A stretch of DNA of 64,000 nucleotides from Mycolicibacterium neworleansense (lineage in GTDB: Bacteria > Actinomycetota > Actinomycetes > Mycobacteriales > Mycobacteriaceae): contig NZ_CWKH01000003.1 of the NCBI RefSeq assembly GCF_001245615.1, forward strand, positions 310,001-374,000. Reading direction: 5' to 3'. The position numbers and the translations under genes are program-made. The notes under the pieces are model-generated. The model did not search any database and was not told the origin of the DNA. It saw only the letters and a program-made list of their open reading frames with translations. Each line of letters opens with the position of its first letter. The stretch's first letter is position 1. Below, one piece after another: positions 48,899 to 57,503 of the stretch.

Positions 48899-50604
48899 TT
48901 CGAATCACGCTGCGGCGAATCCCCCGCCGCGCCCGGCTGGGCGGCCACCCAGGCGCGGCCCCGCTCGACTGCCTCGTCGAGCGCACCGAAGATCCGGTCG
49001 GACGCCGGCACTATGCCGTCGTCGCCCAGCAGGTCGTCCAGGCCGCCGCGCAGCAGCACCTCCGCAGTCCCCGGGTTGACCCCGGCGACGATCAGCCTGC
49101 CGTTGTTGTCTGCCAGCTGGCCGGCCCAGCGGCGCAGCGCCTTGATGGTCACCGATGACGGCACGTCGGGCAGCGACCGCAGGCTGAGCACCACGACGGC
49201 GTTGGTGGTGCCTTCGGCGCGCGGCCAGGTCTCGTCGATCCGCGCCACCTCGGCGAACAGTCCGACCCCGGCGTAATGCAGGACGGTGACGTCGTTGCTC
49301 GCGCACTTCTCGGGCACGGGGGCCTGCTGCCAGCCGCCGCCCGGGGCCGGGATCAGCGCCGACAACTGCGCGGCCTCGGCCGCCTTGGCGCAGTAGAGCA
49401 CCAGCGAGGTGATCACGCCGATGACGATCGCGGTGTGCAGCGGCAGCTGTGTGGTGGCGGCGAAGGTGACCAGCATCGCCACTGCCGACAATGGCGCCAC
49501 CCGCAGCACCAGCTTGATGTCGGGCAGCCGGCCGACCACCAGCTCGGCACCGATCACCAGGACCAGCCCGCCGATCACCGGCATCGGGATGATCTCGGCG
49601 GCCGAGCCGGCGACCAGGACCAGCACGGCGAGCCAGAGGCCGGCGAAGATGCCGGCCCACCGGGTCTGCGCACCCGCCGAGGTCGCCACCCCGGTGCGCG
49701 ACAGCGATCCGCCGGCCGGCAGTGCACCGAACAGACCGCCCGCGACGTTCGCCGCACCCTGGGCCAGGAAATCCCCGTTCATGTTGGTGCGGCTGCCATC
49801 CGGATTGGGTACCGCGGCCGAGATCCCGGCGGCCTGGGCCAGTGCGACGAGTGCCACCGCGACGCCACCGACGAGCAGCTCGGGCATCGCGGCGAAATTC
49901 GGAAGCGTCACCGGTGGAAGCGCATTCGCGATGGAAGCGATGTCGCCGACGGTTTCGACGTCGATGTGCGCGACGGCCACCACCGCGGTGACCACGACGA
50001 GGGCCAGCAGGGTGGCGAACGATTCGAGGGGTTTGATGAAGTGGAGCACCGCCCACACGGCGACGGTGCCCAGCGCGACCGCGACGGCGGCCGGATGCCA
50101 CAGGCCGATGTGTGCCAGTGAGTCGATGAACTTGCCAATGGTGTTGCCGCTCTGCGGTTTGTAGCCGGTGGCGTCACCGAGGACACCGGCCACGATCTGC
50201 AGGGCGATGCCGGTGGAGAAGCCGGTCATCACCGCGTTGGAGACAAAGTTCATGATCGAGCCGAACCGCAGCAGCCCGAACAGCAGCATCACCGCACCGA
50301 CCACGAGGGCCAGCGCCGCGACGTTTGCCGGGTCCGCCGGATCGAGCCCGGCCTCCTTGAGCACGCTGCGCGAGGTCAGGGCGATGGCACTGGTCAGCGT
50401 CGTCACCATGAGCACGGTCCGCGCGAACAGTGAGCCGATGATGCCGGGCACGATGCCGGCGTAGATGCCGGTGACCGGGTTGAAGCCGCCAATACTGGCG
50501 TAGGCCATGCCTTCTGGGATGGAGAACAGTCCCGTGACCAGTCCGGCGATGGCATCACGAGGTTTGGGACGGCCGAGCTTCCGCATGAATGTTGGCGCAC
50601 CCAC
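48895..50604 (-). CDS. SulP family anion transporter with STAS domain
   Basis: A 569-aa SLC26/SulP permease. About 11-12 helices include the family signature SIPEGMAYASIGGFNPVTGIYAG near residue 30 and ALPAGGSLSRTGVATSAGAQT in the middle. The C-terminal ~130 residues are a STAS domain (NAVVVLSLRSLPDVPSSVTIKALRRW). Substrates in the family are sulfate, bicarbonate or dicarboxylates; which applies here is unknown. GTG 50604 is chosen with GGGAGG 8 nt upstream; ATG 50586 is an alternative. Confidence 0.92.
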   Translation of the reverse strand: MGAPTFMRKLGRPKPRDAIAGLVTGLFSIPEGMAYASIGGFNPVTGIYAGIVPGIIGSLFARTVLMVTTLTSAIALTSRSVLKEAGLDPADPANVAALALVVGAVMLLFGLLRFGSIMNFVSNAVMTGFSTGIALQIVAGVLGDATGYKPQSGNTIGKFIDSLAHIGLWHPAAVAVALGTVAVWAVLHFIKPLESFATLLALVVVTAVVAVAHIDVETVGDIASIANALPPVTLPNFAAMPELLVGGVAVALVALAQAAGISAAVPNPDGSRTNMNGDFLAQGAANVAGGLFGALPAGGSLSRTGVATSAGAQTRWAGIFAGLWLAVLVLVAGSAAEIIPMPVIGGLVLVIGAELVVGRLPDIKLVLRVAPLSAVAMLVTFAATTQLPLHTAIVIGVITSLVLYCAKAAEAAQLSALIPAPGGGWQQAPVPEKCASNDVTVLHYAGVGLFAEVARIDETWPRAEGTTNAVVVLSLRSLPDVPSSVTIKALRRWAGQLADNNGRLIVAGVNPGTAEVLLRGGLDDLLGDDGIVPASDRIFGALDEAVERGRAWVAAQPGAAGDSPQRDSN

Positions 50605-50653
50605 GAATCAACCCTCCCACGAATGAGTACGCCGTGAGCGGCAGAATGGAGGT

Positions 50654-51673
50654 ATGCGTGTCGCTCTGGCCCTCGGTAGTGGTGGGGCTCGCGGCTACGC
50701 GCACATCGGGGTGATCAACGAGCTCTGCGACCGCGGTTACGAGGTCGTCGGGGTGTCCGGGTCATCGATGGGTGCGCTGGTCGGTGGGCTGCACGCGGCG
50801 GGCAAGCTCGACGATTTCGCCGACTGGGCGCGGACTCTGACGCAGCGCGCGGTGTTGCGGCTGCTGGATCCCTCCATCACGGCGGCGGGCATTCTGCGCG
50901 CCGAGAAGATCCTCGACGCGGTCCGCGACATCATCGGCGAGGCCACGATCGAGGAGCTGCCGATCCCCTACACGGCCGTCGCGACGGATCTGATCGCCGG
51001 CAAGTCGGTGTGGCTGCAACGCGGCCCGGTCGATTCGGCGATCCGGGCCTCCATCGCCATCCCCGGCGTGATCGCCCCACATGTGCGGGGCGGCAGGCTG
51101 CTCGGCGACGGCGGCATCCTCGACCCGCTGCCCATGGCGCCGATCGCCGCGGTCAACGCCGATCTCACCATCGCGGTCAGTCTGTCCGGCGGCGACCCGG
51201 GCACCGTGGTCAGCCCAGAGGACCCGGAGCGGCGGCCCACCACCGAATGGCTCAACCGCATGATGCGCAGCACGTCGGCGGTCCTGGACACGGCCTCGGT
51301 GCGTTCGGTGCTGGACCGGCCCACGGCCCGCGCGGTGCTGAGCCGGTTCGGGGCGTCCACCCCGGCCGAAGGCGAGTTGGAGCCGGCCGACCCGGTCGAG
51401 CCTTCCGAGCCTTCCGAGCCTTCCGAGCCCGTCGATTTCGATGGCCCCGAGGTGCCGGAGTCGGCCGGTGTACCGAAGCTGGGCAGCTTCGAGGTGATGA
51501 ACCGCACCATAGACATCGCCCAGGCCGCGCTGGCCCGGCACACGCTCGCGGCCTACCCGCCCGACCTGCTGATCGAGGTACCCCGCACGGTGTGCCGCAG
51601 CCTGGAATTCCACCGCGCCGCGGAGATGATCGAGGTCGGGCGGCAGCTCGCCGCCCGTGCGCTCGACGGCTGA
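50654..51673 (+). CDS. Patatin-like phospholipase (Rv1063c type)
   Basis: A 339-aa patatin. The oxyanion GSGGARGYAHIGV is at the N-terminus, the nucleophile Ser38 lies in GSSMG and the Asp in GDGGILDPLP. It likely hydrolyses acyl chains of membrane lipids. A disordered insertion carries three perfect Glu-Pro-Ser repeats. The ATG is very close to a GGAGG (1 nt), so initiation may be unusual. It is divergent from the SulP gene and convergent with the next patatin. Confidence 0.9.
   Translation: MRVALALGSGGARGYAHIGVINELCDRGYEVVGVSGSSMGALVGGLHAAGKLDDFADWARTLTQRAVLRLLDPSITAAGILRAEKILDAVRDIIGEATIEELPIPYTAVATDLIAGKSVWLQRGPVDSAIRASIAIPGVIAPHVRGGRLLGDGGILDPLPMAPIAAVNADLTIAVSLSGGDPGTVVSPEDPERRPTTEWLNRMMRSTSAVLDTASVRSVLDRPTARAVLSRFGASTPAEGELEPADPVEPSEPSEPSEPVDFDGPEVPESAGVPKLGSFEVMNRTIDIAQAALARHTLAAYPPDLLIEVPRTVCRSLEFHRAAEMIEVGRQLAARALDG
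51398..51424 (+). repeat. Tandem 9-bp repeat inside the patatin gene
   Basis: Three exact copies of GAGCCTTCC, encoding Glu-Pro-Ser, in the linker of the patatin. In-frame copy-number change would lengthen or shorten the linker without breaking the gene. Confidence 0.9.
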
Positions 51674-51674
51674 A

Positions 51675-52532
51675 TCAGCCCGCCAGGAACTTCGCGACCT
51701 CGGCCGCCACCCGCCGTCCCTGGGCGCGTCCGGCTTGGGCCGACGGGATCCGGCAGTCCGGGTCGAGCGGGTTCGCGCCGAACGCTGCCAGGGATTCGTC
51801 GTCGGCGAAGATCCCCAGCGACCGTCCGTCGAAGCCGTCGACCTCCTGCGCCGCGCCGCCACCGAACGGCGAGGGCGCCGAGCGGCCTTGGGGTACCAGC
51901 GCCACCGCCGTGTCGCAGTCGGCAGCCAGCGCCATGTTGACCGCGCTGCCGATGCCGCCATCCATGAACCGGCGGCCACCGATCGTCACAATCGGCCACA
52001 CCGCGGGCACCGCGCAACTGGCCGTGACGGCGTCGACCAGTGACACCCCGGAATCCCGGTCCAGTGTCACCAGCTCGCCGGTGTCGATGTCGACCGCCGA
52101 GATCCGGAGCACCCGGTCGGGCCAGTCATGCGAGGGCAGGCGCGCTTCGATCACCTTGCGCCGTAGGGCCGGGTCGATCGTCACGGTGTCGAGCGCCACG
52201 GCGCCGATCTGCTGCAGCTTCTGCGCCTTCGTGGTGTTCGGTGTCAGCACGGCTTTGACGAACAGGTCGGTGACGGTGTCGATGGCCACCCCGGGCTCGA
52301 GCTCGGCCGATTCGGGACCGACCTGGCGCTCGAACAGTTCCTCCAAACGCAGCCCGCTACCGAGCTGTGCGGACACCGTCGACCCCGCCGACGTGCCCAC
52401 CAGCACGTCGGAGCCCAGCAGTGCCTCGGCAGTTTCGGGAGATTCGTCGGCGATGCCCTGCAGGATGCCGGTCTCCCAGGCGATGCCTGCGATACCGCCA
52501 CCGGCGAGCACCAGTGCGCGTTTGGAAGTCAC
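51675..52532 (-). CDS. Patatin-like phospholipase (Rv1062 type)
   Basis: A 285-aa patatin family protein. The oxyanion region is LAGGGIAGIAWETG, the nucleophile Ser48 is in GTSAGS and the DGG aspartate is in FMDGGIGSAVN. It is not a close copy of the neighbouring patatin; the two only share the fold. It is convergent with that gene, with 1 bp between stops. The substrate is unknown. Confidence 0.9.
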   Translation of the reverse strand: MTSKRALVLAGGGIAGIAWETGILQGIADESPETAEALLGSDVLVGTSAGSTVSAQLGSGLRLEELFERQVGPESAELEPGVAIDTVTDLFVKAVLTPNTTKAQKLQQIGAVALDTVTIDPALRRKVIEARLPSHDWPDRVLRISAVDIDTGELVTLDRDSGVSLVDAVTASCAVPAVWPIVTIGGRRFMDGGIGSAVNMALAADCDTAVALVPQGRSAPSPFGGGAAQEVDGFDGRSLGIFADDESLAAFGANPLDPDCRIPSAQAGRAQGRRVAAEVAKFLAG

Positions 52533-52567
52533 GGAGATCGAGTGTGCCAGGGCGGTGAAAGTCGCGG

Positions 52568-53422
52568 CTAAGCGTGCTGCGATGCGGCCGCCTTGGCGGA
52601 CAGGTCCTCGCGGTGCAGGAGGTGGCGCGGCGGGTCGGGAAACGTGAGGCGACGGTCGATCCGCAGGTCGGCGTCGACATGCACCAGCTCGCCGGGCGCG
52701 ATGAGCTGCCAGTCCTCGCCGTCCATCGCCTCGCTGGCGAACACCACTGACGGCTGTGACGTCAGATGCTCGGATTCGGCGCGGATCCGGGAACTGCGCA
52801 GGCGCAGGCGCCGCTGCACCGGTTGCCTGCGGTCGAGGACGTACAGGTCGTGGGTGTCCGGGTACCGCAGAGCCCAGATGTCGGTGGCGGTACTCAGCAG
52901 GAGGTTGACGGCGTAGAGGGGCACGTTGTCGGCCAGCCAGCCGATGGCGTCGACGAGGCCCGCGCCGACGTCGCCGTCAGCGGCCCGGACGGCCGCGGTG
53001 ATGAGCGCGAAGACACGTTCGGAGTCGGTCTGACCTTGGACCAGCTCCGCCACGCCCAGCTCTTGGAGCCGGTCGTCGAGTGCATCGAGACCCTCGACCA
53101 CGCCGTTGTGCGCGAAGATGCGGCCATCCTGGAGAAAGGGATGGGTGTTCGCCACGTCAAGCGCGCCGGTGGAGGCGTACCGGACGTGCGCGATGAAGGT
53201 TGTCGCGGTGACATCGTGTGCCTCAGTGGCGAATTCGGAGTCCTCCCAGGCTGCGACGGGCTCCTTGTGCAGCACCGGGACACCGTCGGGGCCGAACACG
53301 CCCAGGCCGGTGCCGTCGGGGTTGCGCCGGCTCTGCTCGGCGAGATTGTCGGGCGCGTCCAGCAGCCAGAAGGTCGCCGGCACCAGCCGGCGACCGGCGT
53401 GCAGACCGAACAATCGGCACAT
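52568..53422 (-). CDS. Class II glutamine amidotransferase
   Basis: A 284-aa Ntn-type glutamine amidotransferase of the YafJ/EgtC-like group. Cys2 of MCRLFGLHAG is the N-terminal nucleophile after Met removal. The fold motifs FIAHVRYASTG, THPFLQDGRIFAHNGVVEG and the glutamine-binding TDSERVFALI are present. No synthetase domain is fused, so it must supply ammonia to an unknown partner or act as a hydrolase. The ATG at 53422 is required for a Cys2 nucleophile. It diverges from the Zn-ADH gene. Confidence 0.9.
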   Translation of the reverse strand: MCRLFGLHAGRRLVPATFWLLDAPDNLAEQSRRNPDGTGLGVFGPDGVPVLHKEPVAAWEDSEFATEAHDVTATTFIAHVRYASTGALDVANTHPFLQDGRIFAHNGVVEGLDALDDRLQELGVAELVQGQTDSERVFALITAAVRAADGDVGAGLVDAIGWLADNVPLYAVNLLLSTATDIWALRYPDTHDLYVLDRRQPVQRRLRLRSSRIRAESEHLTSQPSVVFASEAMDGEDWQLIAPGELVHVDADLRIDRRLTFPDPPRHLLHREDLSAKAAASQHA

Positions 53423-53487
53423 GGCCTCAGCCCACCCGATGAAGTGCCATGATTTCCGATAGTAGCCGGGTGAGAGAAGGAGACGCC

Positions 53488-54543
53488 ATGACATCCGACC
53501 TCGGGCTGACCATGCGGGCGGAGCGCTTCTATGCCGACACCAAAACGGTTGCGGTGGAGGATGTTCCGATTCCCGAACCAGGCCCGGGTGAGGTGCTGGT
53601 CAAGGTGGCGTTCTGCGGGATATGCCATTCCGACCTGAGCCTGATCAACGGCACCTTCCCGGCGCAGGCGCCGGTGGTCACGCAGGGCCATGAGGCCTCG
53701 GGCACCATCGCCAAACTCGGAGCAGGCGTCACGGGTTGGGCCGAGGGCGACCGCGTCATCGTGGCAGCGGGCCGGCCCTGCATGGAATGCCCCAACTGCG
53801 GGCGCGGCGATATCGCCAATTGCATGCGAATCCGCTTGATGGCCTTCGCCTATGACGGCGCGTGGGCCGAATACACGCTGGCTCAGGCGGTCGGGCTCAC
53901 GCGCGTGCCGGACAACGTGCCGCTGGAGCAGGCCGCGATCCTCGCCGACGCGGTGTCGACGCCGTACGGCGCGGTGGTGCGCACCGGCAAGGTCGGCATC
54001 GGCGAGTCGGTCGGGGTGTGGGGTCTGGGCGGCGTCGGCACTCACATCGTGCAGCTGGCCCGGCTGGTCGGGGCGGTGCCGGTGGTGGCCGTGGACATCA
54101 AACCCGAGGTGCTGGAGCGCGCGCTGGACCTCGGCGCCGATTACGCGTTCGACGCCGGTGACGAACGGCTGGGCGAGAAGATCGCCGAGGTTACCGGGGG
54201 CCGAGGCCTGGACGTGGCGTTCGACGCGGTGGGGCTCAAGTCGACCTTCGAGCAGGCGCTGGGCCAGCTGACGGTCGGCGGCCGGTTGGTCGCGGTCGGG
54301 ATGAGCGCCCAGGAACCCACGATCGGTCCGACGTCGATGTTCGGGCTGACCCAGAAGCAGGTGCTCGGCCACCTGGGGTATCAGAACGTCGACATCTCCA
54401 CTTTGGCGACACTGGTGTCGCTGGGCCGGCTGGACCTGTCCCGATCGATCAGCGAGATCGTGTCGCTGGAGGACATCGCGGTGGGCATCGACAAGCTGGA
54501 GCGCCAGGAAGGCAATCCGATCCGGATCCTGGTGCGGCCCTGA
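53488..54543 (+). CDS. Zinc-dependent alcohol dehydrogenase (MDR)
   Basis: A 351-aa medium-chain dehydrogenase. Catalytic zinc ligands are Cys46 (CGICHSD) and His68 (GHEASG); the structural zinc site is Cys98, 101, 104 and 112 (RPCMECPNCGRGDIANC). The NAD-binding GLGGVGTH follows near residue 185. It oxidises a primary or secondary alcohol; the substrate is unknown. The ATG has GAAGGAGACGCC just upstream. It is convergent with the DapB-fold oxidoreductase. Confidence 0.93.
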   Translation: MTSDLGLTMRAERFYADTKTVAVEDVPIPEPGPGEVLVKVAFCGICHSDLSLINGTFPAQAPVVTQGHEASGTIAKLGAGVTGWAEGDRVIVAAGRPCMECPNCGRGDIANCMRIRLMAFAYDGAWAEYTLAQAVGLTRVPDNVPLEQAAILADAVSTPYGAVVRTGKVGIGESVGVWGLGGVGTHIVQLARLVGAVPVVAVDIKPEVLERALDLGADYAFDAGDERLGEKIAEVTGGRGLDVAFDAVGLKSTFEQALGQLTVGGRLVAVGMSAQEPTIGPTSMFGLTQKQVLGHLGYQNVDISTLATLVSLGRLDLSRSISEIVSLEDIAVGIDKLERQEGNPIRILVRP

Positions 54544-54554
54544 GGTTTGAGGTT

Positions 54555-55607
54555 TCAGCCGGCGAGCTTGGGCGCGGCCTTGCCGCTGATGAGCGGCAGG
54601 TCCGGGTAGGTCACCACACCGGGTGCGGCGGCGCACACCGCGGGCACCGAGTTGACGCAGTGCGCGGCGGTGGCGACGACGCCGGACTCCGGGCCGTCCT
54701 CACCGGCCTCGGACTGGAAGCCCTTGATGATGACGGTGAAGTCCGGATTGCCGCGGACCTCCATCTCGTAGCGCTGCCCGGCGGGGCCGAAAGTCCATGC
54801 CGGATCCAGGTTTTCCTCGCCCATCAGCCAGTTCACCGTGACCCGCACGACGGGTTCGCCGTCGACGAGCGCCTCCCAGTGGAACTTTCGACCGGCGACC
54901 TGGCCGGGTTCGATCACGCCGATCGGCGAGTCGATGGGCGCGGTGGCAACCGCGATCTCCTGTGTGGCGCGGATCCGCGGGTCGATATTGAACCCGACAT
55001 GGTCCACCACCATCTTGACGGCCTGGATGAAGCCGCCGTCGAGCATCTTCTGCATCGGCCCGCTCAGCGCGGTGTCGGGGGTGCCGCCGAATCCCATCAC
55101 ATGGCGCACCACGTCGGGTGCGTCATATGTGCGCAGATCTGAAAACTCCTCGGCGCGAACGAACTTCACGCCGGTAGCCATCGCCGAGAACACCAGCGGG
55201 AACTTCTCACTGATCCCACCGGGGGCGATGCCGGTGCCGTGCAGTGTGGCGCCACCTTCCAGGGCGGCTGCCCGCATCGGCGCGGCCTGCTTCTCGCTCG
55301 GGTACAGCCAGCCGACGGGGGTGATGACGTTCTTGCCCGCGCGCAGCAGGGCCGCGACCTCGTCGGGATTGGGGATGAGCGGCGAATAGATCACCGCGTC
55401 GGCGTCCAGCTCCAGGATCTCCTCGGTGCTGGTGGTGGCGGTGACGCCGAGTGGTTCGGTGCCGATGATCTCGCCGACGTCTTTGCCGTGCTTGGCGTCG
55501 GAGTACACCCGGCATCCGACGAGTTCCAGGTCGGGGTGCTCGAGCACGCCTTTGATCGCGGCCACGCCGACTCCACCGGTCGCCCACTGCACGACTTTGA
55601 GCGTCAA
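54555..55607 (-). CDS. Dihydrodipicolinate-reductase-fold oxidoreductase
   Basis: A 350-aa protein with an N-terminal Rossmann domain (VVQWATGGVGVAAIKGVLEHPDLELVG) of the DapB type and a C-terminal domain related to 2,4-diaminopentanoate dehydrogenase-like proteins. It corresponds to Rv1059. Such proteins in mycobacteria often sit in lipid or sterol operons; the substrate is unknown. The start is a TTG with GAGGAGGGG 2-5 nt upstream. A perfect-arm KstR-like palindrome lies 20 bp before the start, suggesting repression by KstR. Confidence 0.87.
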   Translation of the reverse strand: MTLKVVQWATGGVGVAAIKGVLEHPDLELVGCRVYSDAKHGKDVGEIIGTEPLGVTATTSTEEILELDADAVIYSPLIPNPDEVAALLRAGKNVITPVGWLYPSEKQAAPMRAAALEGGATLHGTGIAPGGISEKFPLVFSAMATGVKFVRAEEFSDLRTYDAPDVVRHVMGFGGTPDTALSGPMQKMLDGGFIQAVKMVVDHVGFNIDPRIRATQEIAVATAPIDSPIGVIEPGQVAGRKFHWEALVDGEPVVRVTVNWLMGEENLDPAWTFGPAGQRYEMEVRGNPDFTVIIKGFQSEAGEDGPESGVVATAAHCVNSVPAVCAAAPGVVTYPDLPLISGKAAPKLAG

Positions 55608-55626
55608 GACCCCTCCTCGGCGGAAC

Positions 55627-55640
55627 TAGAACACGTTCTA
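55627..55640. promoter_or_regulatory. KstR-like operator before the DapB-fold oxidoreductase
   Basis: TAGAACACGTTCTA has perfect 6-bp arms (TAGAAC/GTTCTA) and matches TNNAACNNGTTNNA at every fixed position. It sits 20 bp before the oxidoreductase start and overlaps the stop codon of the small membrane protein gene upstream. KstR binding is inferred from the motif. Confidence 0.7.
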
Positions 55641-55775
55641 CTGGTCTACACCACCGTCGTCGTCAGCGGAAGTCCGTTCTCGCCGCGCGACGTACGAGAT
55701 CACCAGGACCACCAGGACCGCCGGCAGAAACGCGGGCACGGTCAGCAGCAGGGAATGGTCGGCGAGGTAGGTCAT
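55638..55775 (-). CDS. Tiny single-helix membrane protein
   Basis: A 45-aa open frame on the minus strand, MTYLADHSLLLTVPAFLPAV... ending in an acidic tail (TSADDDGGVDQ). One strongly hydrophobic helix (about 8-29) is followed by a basic RRER, a classic positive-inside stop-transfer. GAAGGGGC lies directly before the ATG. The combination of ribosome binding site, helix and charge pattern argues it is real. Its TAG falls inside the KstR-like operator of the next gene, 30 bp upstream of that gene's start. The function is unknown. Confidence 0.65.
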   Translation of the reverse strand: MTYLADHSLLLTVPAFLPAVLVVLVISYVARRERTSADDDGGVDQ

Positions 55776-55850
55776 GCCCCTTCGACGAGGCAGCCCGGCC
55801 GAATGTGACTGTCACATCCGCACCGCCTACCCCGTCTGAGGAACATGCAG

Positions 55851-56234
55851 ATGAAATTCATTCAGGTCACCGTCGTGGTGGCGGCCATGAGCATGCTGGT
55901 GACCGGGGTGTGGATGCGGATCGACCCGGCATCGTTCGCGCAGTGGGCCAACTGGCCCAACCACGTCCACTTCCTGCACGACGCGGGGGTGTTCCAGATC
56001 GGGATCGCCGTGACCATGCTGTTCGCGCTCTGGTGGCGCGACGTGATCGCCGTGGTGTTGACGGGTTTCCTGGTGGCCAACACCTTGCACGCGGTCAACC
56101 ACTTCCTGGACCGCGACGGCGGCAATCCGGAGAACTGGTGGCAGCTCGGACTGTTCTCGCTGCTGGCCGGGGCGGCGCTGGTGGTGCGGCTACGCCAACT
56201 CCAGTTGAAGACGGTTGACCGCGTTTCGCCATGA
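55851..56234 (+). CDS. Small polytopic membrane protein
   Basis: A 127-aa protein with three or four helices (about 5-22, 46-62, 66-82 and 97-113) and a conserved-looking NHVHFLHDAGVFQIGIA segment rich in His. The function is unknown. The ATG at 55851 is preferred over 55845 because GAGGAAC then has ~8-nt spacing. It is divergent from the tiny membrane protein gene and ends 15 bp before the thiolase start, inside that gene's promoter. Confidence 0.78.
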   Translation: MKFIQVTVVVAAMSMLVTGVWMRIDPASFAQWANWPNHVHFLHDAGVFQIGIAVTMLFALWWRDVIAVVLTGFLVANTLHAVNHFLDRDGGNPENWWQLGLFSLLAGAALVVRLRQLQLKTVDRVSP

Positions 56235-56242
56235 AGTATGTT
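56215..56242 (+). promoter_or_regulatory. Promoter of the SCP2-type thiolase gene (leaderless)
   Basis: -35 TTGACC (56215-56220), 16-bp spacer, -10 TATGTT (56237-56242), then 7 nt to the ATG at 56250. The geometry predicts a leaderless transcript. Confidence 0.65.
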
Positions 56243-56249
56243 CCGTTGC

Positions 56250-57440
56250 ATGGCTAACAAAGTGTTCGTCGTCGGTGTGGGGATGACGAAGTTCGAGAAA
56301 CCGGGACGTCGTGAGGGTTGGGATTACCCGGACATGGCACGCGAGTCGGGCACCAAGGCGCTCGAGGATGCGGGCATCTCCTACGACCAGGTGCAGCAGG
56401 GCTACGTCGGGTACTGCTCGGGGGACTCCACCTCGGGCCAGCGCGCGCTCTACGAGCTCGGCATGACCGGCATCCCGATCGTCAACGTCAACAACAACTG
56501 TTCGACCGGATCGACCGCTCTTTACCTTGCCGCACAGGCGATTCGCGGCGGGCTGGCCGATTGCACGATCGCGCTTGGCTTCGAGAAGATGCAGCCCGGC
56601 TCACTTCAGGCCGGCGCGCAGGACCGCGAGTCCCCGCTCGGAAAGCATGTCAAGGCGCTGGCCGAGATCGACGAGTTCGCCTTCCCGGTCGCGCCGTGGA
56701 TGTTCGGCGCTGCCGGCCGCGAGCACATGAAGAAGTACGGCACCACCGCCGAGCACTTCGCAAAAATCGGCTACAAGAACCACAAGCATTCGGTGAACAA
56801 CCCGTATGCGCAGTTCCAGGACGAGTACACCCTCGACGACATCCTGGCCGCCAAGATGATCTCCGATCCGCTGACCAAGCTGCAGTGCTCCCCCACCTCC
56901 GACGGGTCGGGCGCGGCGATCGTGGCCAGTGAGGCGTTCGTCGACAAGCACGGGCTGGCCGCCCAGGCCGTCGAGATCGTCGGGCAGGCGATGACCACCG
57001 ACTTCGCCTCGACCTTCGACGGCAGCGCCGCCAACATCATCGGCTACGACATGAATGTGCAAGCGGCACAGCAGGTCTACGCGCAGTCCGGTTTGGGGCC
57101 CGAGGACTTCCAGGTGATCGAGCTGCACGACTGCTTCTCCGCCAACGAACTCCTGCTGTACGAGGCCCTGGGATTGTGCGGTGAGGGTGAGGCGCCGCGG
57201 CTGATCGACGACAACGACACCACCTACGGCGGCCGCTGGGTGGTCAACCCCTCTGGCGGGCTGATCTCCAAGGGCCACCCCCTGGGTGCCACCGGTCTGG
57301 CCCAGTGCTCCGAGCTGACCTGGCAGTTGCGCGGCACCGCCGACAAGCGCCAGGTCGAGGGCGTCACCGCGGCCCTGCAGCACAACATCGGCCTCGGTGG
57401 CGCGGCCGTCGTCACGGCTTACCAGCGCGCCGAGCGCTAA
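56250..57440 (+). CDS. Lipid-transfer protein / SCP2-type thiolase
   Basis: A 396-aa non-decarboxylating thiolase of the SCP-x/Ltp group. The nucleophile is Cys84 in [14 protein letters not shown]. The His of [16 protein letters not shown] and the C-terminal [17 protein letters not shown] complete the family pattern. In mycobacteria such proteins cleave sterol side chains as retro-aldolases or thiolases; the exact reaction here is unknown. The neighbouring KstR-like site and DapB-fold enzyme suggest sterol metabolism. The start follows a leaderless promoter. Confidence 0.92.
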   Translation: MANKVFVVGVGMTKFEKPGRREGWDYPDMARESGTKALEDAGISYDQVQQGYVGYCSGDSTSGQRALYELGMTGIPIVNVNNNCSTGSTALYLAAQAIRGGLADCTIALGFEKMQPGSLQAGAQDRESPLGKHVKALAEIDEFAFPVAPWMFGAAGREHMKKYGTTAEHFAKIGYKNHKHSVNNPYAQFQDEYTLDDILAAKMISDPLTKLQCSPTSDGSGAAIVASEAFVDKHGLAAQAVEIVGQAMTTDFASTFDGSAANIIGYDMNVQAAQQVYAQSGLGPEDFQVIELHDCFSANELLLYEALGLCGEGEAPRLIDDNDTTYGGRWVVNPSGGLISKGHPLGATGLAQCSELTWQLRGTADKRQVEGVTAALQHNIGLGGAAVVTAYQRAER

Positions 57441-57448
57441 CCACCTGC

Positions 57449-57497
57449 GATTTGTGCACGCCCGGCAACGCTCACCGTTGCCGGGTGTGCACAAGTC
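57449..57497. terminator. Long GTGCAC-type hairpin between the thiolase and fadD14
   Basis: Arms 57449-57470 (GATTTGTGCACGCCCGGC...) and 57476-57497 pair over 22 positions with two imperfections; loop CTCAC. It lies between convergent stops. The outer GATTTGTGCAC equals that of the hairpin at 15874-15922. Confidence 0.7.
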
Positions 57498-57503
57498 ACG
57501 GCG

